DNA from: Solirubrobacterales bacterium
Lineage (GTDB): Bacteria > Actinomycetota > Thermoleophilia > Solirubrobacterales > 70-9
Length of the DNA: 40,550 nucleotides
Direction: 5' to 3'
Assembly: GCA_025936755.1 (NCBI GenBank)
Contig: JAICSS010000023.1
Location: 1-40,550, forward strand
Position 1 is the first letter of the stretch. Every line of letters begins with the position of its first letter. The translations under genes and the position numbers were made by a program. The notes beneath the pieces were generated by a model. It made no database searches. It was not told the origin of the DNA and saw only the letters and a list, made by a program, of their open reading frames with translations. Below, in pieces: positions 7,559 to 15,651 of this stretch.

Positions 7559-8497
7559 ATGGGTGACCCAGCCAGGCAGCTGCAGCAGGTCGGTGAGGCG
7601 ACGCGGGCTATGCGTGGCGTTGCTGATCAGGCATTGGAGTGGGTGCGGGTCAGCGAGGAGCGTGTTGCCGCTGCCGAAAAGCGCGCCGACGGGCTGAAGG
7701 AGCAGTACAAGGAGCGGGCGCTGCTGACCCTGCGCAGGGTCTCCGCCGAGGCCCGCGAGCGGATCGCCGCCGAGCGCAAGGCGCGGACCGAGGCCGATGC
7801 GCGAGCCGCCGCCGCCGAGGCTGGGCGCGACCGGGCCGAGAAGGCCTTCGAGGAGCTGCAGCGGAGCTCCCAGGCCGAGCGGGAAGAGATCGTCGCCAAG
7901 ACTTCGCGACTGCGCGCCGCGGCCGAGCAAGCCGCGGCCGAGACGCAGGCGGAAGCCGAAAGCGCGGTGGCCGAGGCGCGGTTGGAGGCCGAGAACGCCG
8001 TCGCCGACGCCCAAAAGGCCGCCGAAATCGAGTTCGAGGTGAGGCTCGAGGAGGCGCGGCAGCGGATAAAGGCCGCAGCCGACGAGCGGATCGCCGCCGC
8101 CGAGCAGCGCGCCGCCGAAGCCGAAGCCAGGGCGGCCGAGTCGCACGACGCGGCGGTGCGGCTGGAGACCGAGATCGAGCAGCGGGTGATGGCGGGGACC
8201 GTGGACGTCCGCCGCGAGGCCGAGGAGAGCGTCCGCCGCCTGATGGAGAAGGTCGAGCACCAGGCCGAGGAGGCCGCCCGCAACCGGGCCGAGGAGCAGC
8301 TTCGAATGGAGTCCGACCGGATTCGGGTCCAGGCGCAGAAGCGCGAGGAGCGGGTCCGCGAAGCTACCGAGGACGAGATCAAGGCGAGCGTCGGCAAAGC
8401 GCGCCGGCAGGCGCAGGCGGCGGCCGCCGAGATCGCGCCCGCCTGGCTCAACGGCAAAGAGTCCAAGGCCTCGACGGCGGGCTACCGCACCTTCTAG
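7559..8497 (+). CDS. Alanine/glutamate-rich coiled-coil protein of unknown function
   Basis: A 312-residue cytoplasmic protein with no signal peptide or membrane segment. From about residue 25 to 290 it is an almost unbroken charged helix rich in Ala, Glu, Arg and Lys (for example ARERIAAERKARTEADARAA), with heptad-like spacing of hydrophobic residues, so a long coiled coil is predicted. The composition resembles DivIVA- or stalk-like structural proteins, but no DivIVA N-terminal motif is seen and I do not assign a function. It lies between a large hairpin element and cysS and appears to have its own promoter. Low-complexity composition limits what homology can show. Confidence 0.75.
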   Translation: MGDPARQLQQVGEATRAMRGVADQALEWVRVSEERVAAAEKRADGLKEQYKERALLTLRRVSAEARERIAAERKARTEADARAAAAEAGRDRAEKAFEELQRSSQAEREEIVAKTSRLRAAAEQAAAETQAEAESAVAEARLEAENAVADAQKAAEIEFEVRLEEARQRIKAAADERIAAAEQRAAEAEARAAESHDAAVRLETEIEQRVMAGTVDVRREAEESVRRLMEKVEHQAEEAARNRAEEQLRMESDRIRVQAQKREERVREATEDEIKASVGKARRQAQAAAAEIAPAWLNGKESKASTAGYRTF

Positions 8498-8531
8498 CTC
8501 TCGCGCTCGTCAGGGCCCTCCCTGATGCGCA

Positions 8532-8537
8532 TATCCT
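8532..8537 (+). promoter_or_regulatory. -10 box TATCCT before cysS
   Basis: TATCCT ends 9 nt before ATG 8547 and no ribosome binding site is seen between. The same hexamer precedes the cation transporter gene at 35174. Confidence 0.45.
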
Positions 8538-8546
8538 CCTGAGCGG

Positions 8547-9956
8547 ATGCGGGAGGTGAGGATCAAAGACACGCTGAGTGGCGAGCTGCGCTCGCTCGAG
8601 GCCGGCTCCGAGGTCGGGATCTACGCCTGCGGCCCCACCGTCTACAGCCGCATCCACATCGGCAACGCGCGTCCCTTCGTCGTCTTCTCGCTGTTCGCCC
8701 GCTTCCTCCGCTCCGAGGGATACCGCCCGAAGCTGGTCGTCAACGTCACCGACATCAACGACAAGATCTACGTCGCCGCGGCCACCGCCGGGAAGGGCTC
8801 GGAGGAGTTCGCCGCGGCGATGACCCGCGCCTACGTCGAGGACACCGACCGGCTCGGCGTCGGCCGGCCCGACTCCGAGCCGCTGGCCAGCGAGACCGTC
8901 GGGGGGATCGTCTCCCTGATCGCCGAGCTGGTCGACGGCGGGCACGCCTACGAGTCCGGCGGCGACGTCTACTACCGGGTGCGCAGCTTCGGCAACTACG
9001 GCAAGCTCTCCAACCGCCGCCCCGAGGACATGGACCAGGGCGAGGACGCCGGCTCGGCCTCGCTGAAGGAGGACCGGCTCGACTTCGCCCTCTGGAAGGC
9101 CCACAAGCCCGCGGAGGACACGAGCTGGGACTCGCCCTGGGGGCCCGGGCGCCCCGCCTGGCACATCGAGTGCTCGGTGATGGCCGAGCAGGAGCTGGGC
9201 GCCGGCTTCGCGATCCACGGCGGCGGTTCCGACCTCGTCTTCCCCCACCACGAGAACGAGATCGCCCAGTCCGAGGGGGCGGGGCGGCCCTTCGCCAAGA
9301 TCTGGATGCACAACGGGATGATCGAGACCGACGCGGCGAAGATGTCGAAATCGGAGGGCAACATCTTCCAGCTCTCGAAGGCGCTCGACGCCTACGGGCG
9401 CGAGGCTGTGGTCGCCTACTTGATCTCAGGGCATTACCGGCAGCCGCTTGCCTTTGGGCCTGAGCAGATGGAGGAAGCGGTGGCTCGGGTCGAGAGGTTG
9501 CGGAACTTCTTTAGGGACCAAGGGCTGGGAGAACCGGTGGGGGGGTCGGCGGGCAAACAGCGGGGAGGGCCCGGCGACCCCCCCACCGGGGCTCAGACCG
9601 GGGCGGCCGCTCGGGGCGAGGCGTTTCGCGATGCGCTTGCTGATGACTTCAATACGCCGCGGGCGCTCGCTGAGGCGTTCGAGCTGGTCGGGGAAGCGAA
9701 TCGCGGCGAGGTGGACAAGGGCGAAGCTGCTCCTGTCGTCGCCGAGATGCTCGATCTGGTCGGCCTCAGCACCCTTACTCAGCCAGATGAGGGTGCTGAG
9801 GGCGATGAGCGGGCGCTGCAGTTGATGGAGGAGCGGGAGCGCGCGAGGGCGGAGAAGGACTTTGCGCGAGCTGACGCGATCAGGGACGAGCTGGCCGAGA
9901 TGGGGTGGACGGTTCGGGACTCGGCTGACGGTCCGCAGCTCGTGCCGAAGGCCTGA
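8547..9956 (+). CDS. cysS: Cysteinyl-tRNA synthetase
   Basis: Charges tRNA-Cys with cysteine; class I synthetase of 469 residues, the usual length. Visible are Cys28 in the first zinc/substrate motif (YACGPTVYSRIHIGNARP), HIGN at 37-40, the WHIECSVMA and FPHHENEIAQSE zinc ligands, and KMSKS at 265-269. The DALR-type helical domain follows (FRDALADDFNTPRALAEAFELV), then a short C-terminal domain. Oddly, residues about 330-348, in the linker before that domain, are encoded by a perfect 15-bp inverted repeat (9534-9589) that keeps the frame open; it adds a Gly/Pro-rich stretch. rlmB overlaps its stop by one base (TGATG). Confidence 0.97.
   Translation: MREVRIKDTLSGELRSLEAGSEVGIYACGPTVYSRIHIGNARPFVVFSLFARFLRSEGYRPKLVVNVTDINDKIYVAAATAGKGSEEFAAAMTRAYVEDTDRLGVGRPDSEPLASETVGGIVSLIAELVDGGHAYESGGDVYYRVRSFGNYGKLSNRRPEDMDQGEDAGSASLKEDRLDFALWKAHKPAEDTSWDSPWGPGRPAWHIECSVMAEQELGAGFAIHGGGSDLVFPHHENEIAQSEGAGRPFAKIWMHNGMIETDAAKMSKSEGNIFQLSKALDAYGREAVVAYLISGHYRQPLAFGPEQMEEAVARVERLRNFFRDQGLGEPVGGSAGKQRGGPGDPPTGAQTGAAARGEAFRDALADDFNTPRALAEAFELVGEANRGEVDKGEAAPVVAEMLDLVGLSTLTQPDEGAEGDERALQLMEERERARAEKDFARADAIRDELAEMGWTVRDSADGPQLVPKA
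9534..9589 (+). repeat. Palindromic hairpin element (copy 2, inside cysS coding sequence)
   Basis: Arms 9534-9548 and 9575-9589 are a perfect 15-bp inverted repeat. As in copy 1, a G/G mismatch is followed by a 5-bp inner stem, here CGGGC (9550-9554) with GCCCG (9569-9573), and a loop of AAACAGCGGGGAGG. Relative to copy 1 the inner stem has an A-T to G-C change on both sides, while the loop is almost identical and the outer arms differ. It is read through in frame as part of CysS. Confidence 0.8.
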
Positions 9957-10609
9957 TGGCGAACCAGTTCATCTACGGCGCCAATCCCGTCGCCGAGGCG
10001 GAGCGGGGGAGGCGTCGGGTTCACCGGGTCTGGCGGGCACCGGAGACCTCGGCGGAGGAGCTGGAGCGGCTCTGCGGGTCGCCCGACCATCAGGGGGTGG
10101 TGGCCGAAGTCGACCCCTATCCCTACGGGGATCCGGCGGGGATGCTGAAGCGGGAGGGATCGCTGCTGGTCGCGCTCGACCAGGTCCAGGACCCGCGCAA
10201 CCTCGGCGCCGTCTGCCGCTCGGCCGAGTTCGCCGGCGCCGCCGGGGTGGTGATCCCCGAGCGCCGCTCCGCCGCCGTCACCGCCGTCACCTCCAAGACC
10301 TCGGCGGGAGCGATCGAGCACGTCGAGGTCGCGCACGTCCGCAACCTCGCCGACTGGCTGGCCGCAGCGAAGGAGGCCGGCTTCTGGATCTGGGGCGCCG
10401 ATGCGGCGGCCGGACCGGCGCCATGGAGCGTCGATCTCACCGGCTCGACCGTGATCGTCCTCGGGGGAGAGGGCAAGGGCCTGCGCCCGCGCGTCGCCTC
10501 CGCCTGCGACGGGCTGGTGGCCCTGCCGCAGCGGGGAAAGGTGGAGTCGCTGAACGTCTCCGCCGCCGCCACCGCGCTCCTCTTCGAGGCCCTGCGACAG
10601 CGCGCCTGA
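9956..10609 (+). CDS. rlmB: TrmH-family rRNA 2'-O-methyltransferase (RlmB-like)
   Basis: A 217-residue SPOUT (knotted) methyltransferase, expected to methylate the 2'-oxygen of a guanosine in 23S rRNA (G2251 in E. coli). The three family motifs are present: DQVQDPRNLGAVCRSAEFAG at 75-94, VLGGEGKGLRPRV, and LNVSAAATALLFEAL near the end, which form the SAM-binding knot. The N-terminal substrate-binding domain is short (about 60 residues), so the protein is a little shorter than E. coli RlmB. It overlaps cysS by one base and is translationally coupled to it, as in Firmicutes. A small hairpin with GCAAC/GTTGC arms (10621-10634) follows. Confidence 0.9.
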   Translation: MANQFIYGANPVAEAERGRRRVHRVWRAPETSAEELERLCGSPDHQGVVAEVDPYPYGDPAGMLKREGSLLVALDQVQDPRNLGAVCRSAEFAGAAGVVIPERRSAAVTAVTSKTSAGAIEHVEVAHVRNLADWLAAAKEAGFWIWGADAAAGPAPWSVDLTGSTVIVLGGEGKGLRPRVASACDGLVALPQRGKVESLNVSAAATALLFEALRQRA

Positions 10610-10652
10610 TCCCTGCAAATGCAACGGCGGTTGCAGAAAGTCGCAATTGGGG

Positions 10653-10680
10653 TTGACAGAACTCTGCGCGACGGTAAGAC
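10653..10680 (+). promoter_or_regulatory. Sigma-70-type promoter and long leader of sigH
   Basis: TTGACA (10653-10658), 16-nt spacer, then TAAGAC (10675-10680) give a good vegetative-type promoter. Transcription would begin near 10687, leaving a leader of about 100 nt before GTG 10786. The leader holds a perfect hairpin (ACCTCA 10701-10706 with TGAGGT 10710-10715) and a second possible one (GGCGCC 10732-10737 with GGCGCC 10753-10758). Confidence 0.65.
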
Positions 10681-10785
10681 TACCGCCGCAATAAGGGTGA
10701 ACCTCAGGTTGAGGTAAGCCTTGATGAATAGGGCGCCTCTGGGGAGGTAAGCGGCGCCACGACCCTTCAGCAAGGAGAAGGATCT

Positions 10786-11490
10786 GTGGCTCTATCGACG
10801 CCTACGCAGCAATTGCCGGCCCCGGTCGCCCAAAGCACCGGTCGCATCCCCAGCACTAACCCTCAAGCTGAGCTTGATGACCATTACCTCGTCGCCCTCG
10901 CCAAGGAGGGACGAACCGACGCCTACGACATGATCGTCCGCCGCTACCGCGGCTTCGTCCGCCTCAAGGCCTCGTCCTACTTTCTCCTCGGCGGCGAGTC
11001 GGACGACCTGATCCAGGAGGGCCTGGTCGGCCTCTACAAGGCGATTCGCGACTACCGGACCGACCGCGAGTCGAGCTTCCGCAACTTCGCCGAGCTCTGC
11101 ATCACCCGCCAGATCATCACCGCCGTGAAGACGGCCACCCGCAACAAGCACACCCCGCTGAACCAGTACGTCTCCTTCAGCCAGACGCCAGCCGCGGCCG
11201 GGGACTCGGAAACCACGCTCGACGAGATCCTGCCCGGCCCCAGCGTCCACGATCCGGTCAACCAGGTGATCGCGACCGAAGAGCTGGAGAGCCTCGTCTC
11301 CTGTCTCTCCGGCGTCTCGGGCGTCCTCTCGGACCTGGAGAGCCGGGTTCTCTCGCTCTACCTCGACGGTCACTCCTACGAGCTGATCGCCGAGCGCCTG
11401 GAGTGCGACACGAAGACCGTTGACAACGCCCTGCAGCGGGTGAAGCGCAAGGTCGGCGCCCACCTGGCCTCGCGCGAGGTAGCGGCTTAG
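10786..11490 (+). CDS. sigH: SigH-like RNA polymerase sigma factor
   Basis: A 234-residue sigma-70 family factor of the Bacillus SigH (sigma-30) type. Region 2 spans about 30-110 (LVALAKEGRTDAYDMIVRRYRGFVR, DLIQEGLVGLYKAIRDY, FRNFAELCITRQIITAV). The region-4 helix-turn-helix is near 175-230 (DLESRVLSLYLDGHSYELIAERL, TKTVDNALQRVKRKV). The GTG start has AAGGAGAAGG a few bases upstream. Its place after cysS-rlmB is the same as in Bacillus, which supports orthology; there is no sign of sporulation genes, so in this organism it is probably a general or stationary-phase regulator (inference). The TAG stop overlaps the stop of the convergent gene. Confidence 0.9.
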   Translation: MALSTPTQQLPAPVAQSTGRIPSTNPQAELDDHYLVALAKEGRTDAYDMIVRRYRGFVRLKASSYFLLGGESDDLIQEGLVGLYKAIRDYRTDRESSFRNFAELCITRQIITAVKTATRNKHTPLNQYVSFSQTPAAAGDSETTLDEILPGPSVHDPVNQVIATEELESLVSCLSGVSGVLSDLESRVLSLYLDGHSYELIAERLECDTKTVDNALQRVKRKVGAHLASREVAA

Positions 11491-12491
11491 ACCTGAGGAA
11501 GGTCGGCCAATACGTACTCCAGCAACTCGCGACCGTGGTCCGAGGCGACGGCAATGTCGTCGGCCTTGACTCGGACCCGGTGCAGCGACTGCATCCGCAG
11601 TACGTCCCCGTTGCTCCTGCTGTTGGGGAAGACGCCGGCGTAGGAGACGCCGAGCCCCTCCAGGTGGCCGGCCACCAGCGCCGTGGCCGGGTTCTCCAAG
11701 GGCAGGTCGAGGTAGACGGCGTCGAGGTTGGCGCGGTGGAAGAGGTGGCGGCGCTCGGCCCCGACCGCCCGCTCCAGGTCGGCTCCCGGTTCGAGCACCG
11801 TCAGCAGCGCCAGGTTGTGGTCACGGTCGATCTCGACGTGTAGGCGGGTGTGCTCCGGCAGCCGCGCACCGCGCGGGGGATCGGCGAGCGTTCCGCGCAG
11901 CTCGCACAGCTCGATCGTCTGCGCGACGATCTCCCGGTGGCGATTCGGAGCGAACACCTCGCGCTCGTGCCCGTCGTTCAGCTTCGTGTAGAAGAGCGCC
12001 GCCGACTGCCGGCCGCGGCGGCCGCCGGCGGCGTCGTTCGTGACGGTGGCCGGGATCCAGCCGAGCAGGAAGCCGGTCTCGTGCGCGCCCAGCTCGATGT
12101 TGGCCCTCTGGCTGTAGGGGTGGGCGGCGGTCGCCTCGCTGTACATCCCGGCCAGTCCGCGCTCCCGCGCCCAGTCCATCAGGTGGCGCTTGGTGCGGGT
12201 GAAGAGATGCTGCCCGCGGGCCGCCGGCAGGGTCACCGCCTGCCCCGAATGGGCAACGGCGTCGCCGGCCGCGGCGAGGCTGATGCCGATGTGGCAAAGC
12301 AGCTCGCCTGCGGGGGTTTCCGCGACACAGGCGACGTAGGTGCCGGCGCCGATCCGGCCGCTCACCTCGTCCGGGTCGTACACCCACCGGACGTCATAAG
12401 TTTGACCATAGGCGGCTTCGATCGCGCCCGTCAGCACGGTACCCTCGTCTGGCCCCAAGAACCTGAACGTCACGTCCATTCCGGACATCAT
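11487..12491 (-). CDS. GNAT-fold N-acetyltransferase-like protein
   Basis: A 334-residue soluble protein. The N-terminal half looks like a GNAT domain: TYVACVAETPAGELLCHIGI forms the central strands, AARGQHLFTRTKRHLMDWA resembles the acetyl-CoA pyrophosphate loop and helix, and HPYSQRANIELGAHETGFLLG resembles the last conserved strand-helix. The C-terminal half (from about 190) has a second alpha/beta region of unclear type. The substrate is unknown. It converges on sigH with a 4-nt stop overlap. Its start is only 10 nt from tRNA-Thr on the other strand, so its promoter must lie over the tRNA gene. ATG 12488 is an equally possible start. Confidence 0.65.
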   Translation of the reverse strand: MMSGMDVTFRFLGPDEGTVLTGAIEAAYGQTYDVRWVYDPDEVSGRIGAGTYVACVAETPAGELLCHIGISLAAAGDAVAHSGQAVTLPAARGQHLFTRTKRHLMDWARERGLAGMYSEATAAHPYSQRANIELGAHETGFLLGWIPATVTNDAAGGRRGRQSAALFYTKLNDGHEREVFAPNRHREIVAQTIELCELRGTLADPPRGARLPEHTRLHVEIDRDHNLALLTVLEPGADLERAVGAERRHLFHRANLDAVYLDLPLENPATALVAGHLEGLGVSYAGVFPNSRSNGDVLRMQSLHRVRVKADDIAVASDHGRELLEYVLADLPQV

Positions 12492-12501
12492 TAGCCACCA
12501 C

Positions 12502-12575
12502 GCCCGCCTAGCTCAACCTGGGAGAGCGCCTCATTTGTAATGAGGAGGTTGCCGGTTCGATTCCGGCGGCGGGCT
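12502..12575 (+). tRNA. tRNA-Thr (anticodon UGU)
   Basis: A complete cloverleaf: acceptor GCCCGCC pairs with GGCGGGC, the D-stem GCTC/GAGC, the anticodon stem CCTCA/TGAGG around loop TTTGTAA (anticodon TGT), and the T-stem GCCGG/CCGGC around TTCGATT. The discriminator base is T and no CCA is encoded; a short T-run follows. The anticodon reads ACA and, with a modified wobble base, other Thr codons. Confidence 0.95.
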
Positions 12576-12695
12576 CTTTTCCCATCCCTGCACCGGGGTT
12601 CTTCTTCCTTCGCGCCGCAACTTTCCCTTTAGCTGCCGTTTACGCAATCGGCGTTAAGCGCCGAAGGCAAGGAAGTCAATCAAGGAGGCGGGAAG

Positions 12696-13730
12696 ATGCG
12701 GCAACAGGATGTGGTTCGAGCAGGAGGGCGAGGCCGGTCGCGCCGCTGGGCGATCGCGGTCGTCTGCGCGGTAAGCGCCATGGCAGCGATGGCGACCGCG
12801 GCGCAGGCGTCGGTGATCAGCATCGGCAGCGTGCTGCCGGAAGGCGCCAGCCCGAAACCGTTCAAACGGGTGCAGACCCTCTTCAACACGGCGCTGCCGG
12901 AGTCCGGGGCGACCCTCGCCTCGCCGGTCAACGGCGCGATCGTCCGCTGGCGGGTGCAGGGGGCGGTCGGCGGGCCGTTCTTCCTCCGTGTCCTCCATCC
13001 CGACGGCAAAGGCGGGTACGAAGCGACCGGCACCAGCCTCGGGGCGACCCCGGCCGATCCCGGTCTGCAGACCTTCTCGACCAACATGAAGGTGCAGGCG
13101 GGCGACCTGATCGGGGTCGATCCCTCGCATGACACCGACGAAATCGGCTTCGCCACCGTCGCCGGCGCCAGCTTCGCGTCGATCTACCCGACGCCGTTCG
13201 ACGGCTCCGTCCACGCCCCGAGCGAAAGCTTCAGCGGCGAAGAGATCTCCCTCAGCGCCGAAATCCAGCCGGCGCCGGAAGTCACCACGATCGCACCCGC
13301 CTCCGGGCCCGTCACCGGCGCGACCCTGGTGACGATCGCCGGCAAGAACCTCAACGGCGCCACCGCCGTGACGTTCGGATCGACGCCGGCGGCCAGCTTC
13401 ACCGTCGATTCCGACACCGAAATCACCGCCACCGCGCCGAAGAGCGTGCGGCCGGGCAAAGTCGACGTCGCCGTCACCACCCTGGCCGGGACCAATCCCA
13501 ACACCCGCTTCGACGATTACGTCTACAAAGCCTGCGTCGTCCCGGCGGTCAGGAACAAGCCGCTGAAGAGAGCGAAAAAGCTGCTGCGCCGCCGCGGCTG
13601 CAAGCTCGGCCACGTGAAGAAGGTCGACGCGCCGAAGCCGGGCAAGGTCGGCAAGGTGCTGAAGCAGAGTCCGAAGCCGGGCAGGGTCCTGGCCCCGGGC
13701 GCCCGGGTGCGCATCACCCTCGGCAAGTAG
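12696..13730 (+). CDS. Secreted IPT/TIG and PASTA domain protein
   Basis: A 344-residue exported protein. The N-terminal basic stretch, hydrophobic core and AQA form a signal peptide (about 1-36). Residues about 37-185 are a beta-rich region of unknown type. About 190-265 is an IPT/TIG immunoglobulin-like fold (APASGPVTGATLVTIAGKNL, VTFGSTPAASFTV). About 278-343 is a PASTA domain (NKPLKRAKKLLRRRGCKLG, QSPKPGRVLAPGARVRITLG). Two Cys in the PASTA part could form a disulfide. PASTA domains bind muropeptides or beta-lactams in other proteins, so cell-wall contact is plausible. AAGGAGG lies just upstream of the ATG. A perfect hairpin follows. Confidence 0.85.
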   Translation: MRQQDVVRAGGRGRSRRWAIAVVCAVSAMAAMATAAQASVISIGSVLPEGASPKPFKRVQTLFNTALPESGATLASPVNGAIVRWRVQGAVGGPFFLRVLHPDGKGGYEATGTSLGATPADPGLQTFSTNMKVQAGDLIGVDPSHDTDEIGFATVAGASFASIYPTPFDGSVHAPSESFSGEEISLSAEIQPAPEVTTIAPASGPVTGATLVTIAGKNLNGATAVTFGSTPAASFTVDSDTEITATAPKSVRPGKVDVAVTTLAGTNPNTRFDDYVYKACVVPAVRNKPLKRAKKLLRRRGCKLGHVKKVDAPKPGKVGKVLKQSPKPGRVLAPGARVRITLGK

Positions 13731-13736
13731 GGAGAG

Positions 13737-13778
13737 GCTGTCGACCGGGGGGCGGCAACCCGCTCCCCGGTCGACAGC
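13737..13778 (+). terminator. Hairpin terminator after the IPT/PASTA gene
   Basis: GCTGTCGACCGGGG (13737-13750) pairs perfectly with 13765-13778. The stem continues through a G-T pair and GCGG/CCGC to a CAAC loop, about 19 pairs in all. It starts 6 nt after the stop codon. There is no T-run. Confidence 0.6.
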
Positions 13779-13835
13779 GCCGCCATCCGGAGGTACGCTC
13801 GTTGCAGGCAGGGCTCTAACGAGGAAGGAGTCCAG

Positions 13836-14192
13836 ATGGCCGCTGAAGTCAAGAGCTTCGATTCCCCCGACGAGACTCGGGAGTTCGAAGGCAAGGGACG
13901 CGCGAAGGTCGTCGAACTGGCAGGCCACCCTGTCGGGCTCGGCACCTTCGAGCCAGGTTGGAAGTGGTCGGAGAACGTGAAGCCGATCGCCGGCACCGAT
14001 TCCTGTCAGGTGCCGCACTTCGGCTACGTGCTCTCCGGCAGCATGCGCGTTCACATGGATGACGGACAGGAGATCGAAATCAACTCCGGCGACGTCGTCG
14101 CGATCCCTCCGGGTCACGATGCCGAGGTGACCGGATCGGAGCCTTGCGTGATGGTCGATTTCGGCGAGATCGGCGACTACGCGAAACGCTGA
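13836..14192 (+). CDS. Small cupin-domain protein
   Basis: A 118-residue single-domain cupin. The conserved beta-barrel motifs are HFGYVLSGSMRVHMDDGQEIEINSGD (split here as the HxxYVxxGxxxV and GD parts) and AIPPGHDAEV. Metal ligands are only partly recognisable (His in VPHFGYV, His in PPGHDA). AGGAAGGAG precedes the ATG and TACGCT near 13794-13799 may be its -10 box, so unlike many neighbours this gene has a leader. The ligand is unknown; proteins of this size often sense or bind small molecules. Confidence 0.8.
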   Translation: MAAEVKSFDSPDETREFEGKGRAKVVELAGHPVGLGTFEPGWKWSENVKPIAGTDSCQVPHFGYVLSGSMRVHMDDGQEIEINSGDVVAIPPGHDAEVTGSEPCVMVDFGEIGDYAKR

Positions 14193-14214
14193 ACGGCGGC
14201 CGGCCGGGCGGCTC

Positions 14215-15645
14215 TCAAGCCTTTGGGGGCGCGTCCGGCTCCGGCTGCTGGCCGCCGAGGAGCCTCGCCTTCTCGGCGGCGAACTCCTCCTCGGTGAGGA
14301 TGCCTTTCTCGCGTAGCGTCCCCAGCCGCTCCAGGCGCGCGAGGCGGGCGTCCTCGCTGCTGAGGGGCATCGCCGTCGTCGGCGCCTCGTCCTGCGGATG
14401 CTCGCCGCCGCCCCCCGGTCGCCGCATCTCCGGTAGGCGCAGCTTCGAGGCCTGCTCGCCGACCCTCTCGGGGATGTTCGCCTCCCTGACCGCGCCGACG
14501 ACCTTGTCGCGGGTGCCGCCGAAGGTCTCGTCGTAGCTCGCTGCCGGAAACTCCTCTTCGGTCTGCCGGCGCAGCTCGTGGATGCCGAACGCCGCCATGC
14601 CGGCGACGATCAGGGTGGTGAGGAAGGTGCGCAGGCCCTGGGTGGGGCCGGAGAGGAAGTAGATGCTGACGAGGATCGCGAGCCCGGCGTAGACGTAGCC
14701 CGGGTGGGTCTGCAGCGTCGGCGCCAGGTAGCGCCGGGTGGTGCGGGCGCCGCCGGTCGGCGAGGCGAGCCAGCCGGCGGCGAGGAAGAGGACGCCGACG
14801 ACGATCACGGTGGTGGCGATGCTGGTCATCAACGAGGTGCCGATCGACCAGGCGGCTTCGCCCGCCGGCTTCACGCTCTCCTCCCTCACCAGCTGGTCGA
14901 CGACGATGCCGCCGGCGATGTGGCGGACGACGACGACGGCAAAGCCGGCGGCGACGAGGCCGACGCCGCTGAGGAGGACGGTGACCCAGCGTTCGCCGCG
15001 GGAGAGGTAGATGGCGGCGGCGAAGGTGAGGAGGGTGAGGATCGAGAGCAGCAGCGCCAGGCCCTTGATTGCGACCGCGATGTCCTGGGCCGTCTTCAGC
15101 TGGTCGGACTTGAGGATCTCCACCTGGGCGGCGTCGGGCGGAAGTTTTTCGGCCAGGCTTTCGCCGATGCCGACCTGCTGGGCGAGGTTGGTGAGGAGGC
15201 TGCCGAGGTTGAGCTTGACGTCGCCGCCTTCGGTTTCGACCGCTTCCCCCTTGTTTTCCAGCACGGCGAGGAGCTGTTCGTGCGTGGTCCGGTTCGCCTC
15301 TTCCCAGAGCCCCTGCGCCGTCGAGGTTTCGAGCGCCTTTTCGGCGCCCTGGCCGGCGACCTGGCGGAGGCCGCCGGCCGCGGGGCCGGCCAGGTCCTTG
15401 GTGTCGCCGGGGAGGATTTCCTCGAGTTCCTTGCGCACGTCGACGTTTTCGTAGAGCTGGTCGACGAGGTAGTCCGCCAGCGTTTCCCGGATCGTCTCGT
15501 TCTGGAGCAGGCGACCGCTGGTGTTGACCCAGTCGTCGGTGTTGAGCGCCTGGCGCTCGGTCCAGATCGCGAAGACGCTGAGGAAGGCGAGGACGGAGCC
15601 GAGGATCACGAGCCCCCTGATCAACCGTCGTCGTCCGCGGCTCAT
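14215..15645 (-). CDS. Membrane protein with C-terminal SHOCT domain
   Basis: A 476-residue membrane protein. One N-terminal helix (about 9-27) is followed by a long extracytoplasmic region (about 30-185) rich in charged helices. Then come several further membrane helices (around 192-212, 220-240, 268-292, 315-335 and 340-360). A cytoplasmic tail ends in a SHOCT domain (RLERLGTLREKGILTEEEFAAEKARLL), a short helical oligomerisation or targeting motif. The function of the membrane part is unknown. It starts 22 nt from the divergent dioxygenase gene and probably shares an overlapping promoter with it. Confidence 0.75.
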   Translation of the reverse strand: MSRGRRRLIRGLVILGSVLAFLSVFAIWTERQALNTDDWVNTSGRLLQNETIRETLADYLVDQLYENVDVRKELEEILPGDTKDLAGPAAGGLRQVAGQGAEKALETSTAQGLWEEANRTTHEQLLAVLENKGEAVETEGGDVKLNLGSLLTNLAQQVGIGESLAEKLPPDAAQVEILKSDQLKTAQDIAVAIKGLALLLSILTLLTFAAAIYLSRGERWVTVLLSGVGLVAAGFAVVVVRHIAGGIVVDQLVREESVKPAGEAAWSIGTSLMTSIATTVIVVGVLFLAAGWLASPTGGARTTRRYLAPTLQTHPGYVYAGLAILVSIYFLSGPTQGLRTFLTTLIVAGMAAFGIHELRRQTEEEFPAASYDETFGGTRDKVVGAVREANIPERVGEQASKLRLPEMRRPGGGGEHPQDEAPTTAMPLSSEDARLARLERLGTLREKGILTEEEFAAEKARLLGGQQPEPDAPPKA

Positions 15646-15651
15646 GCGCGG

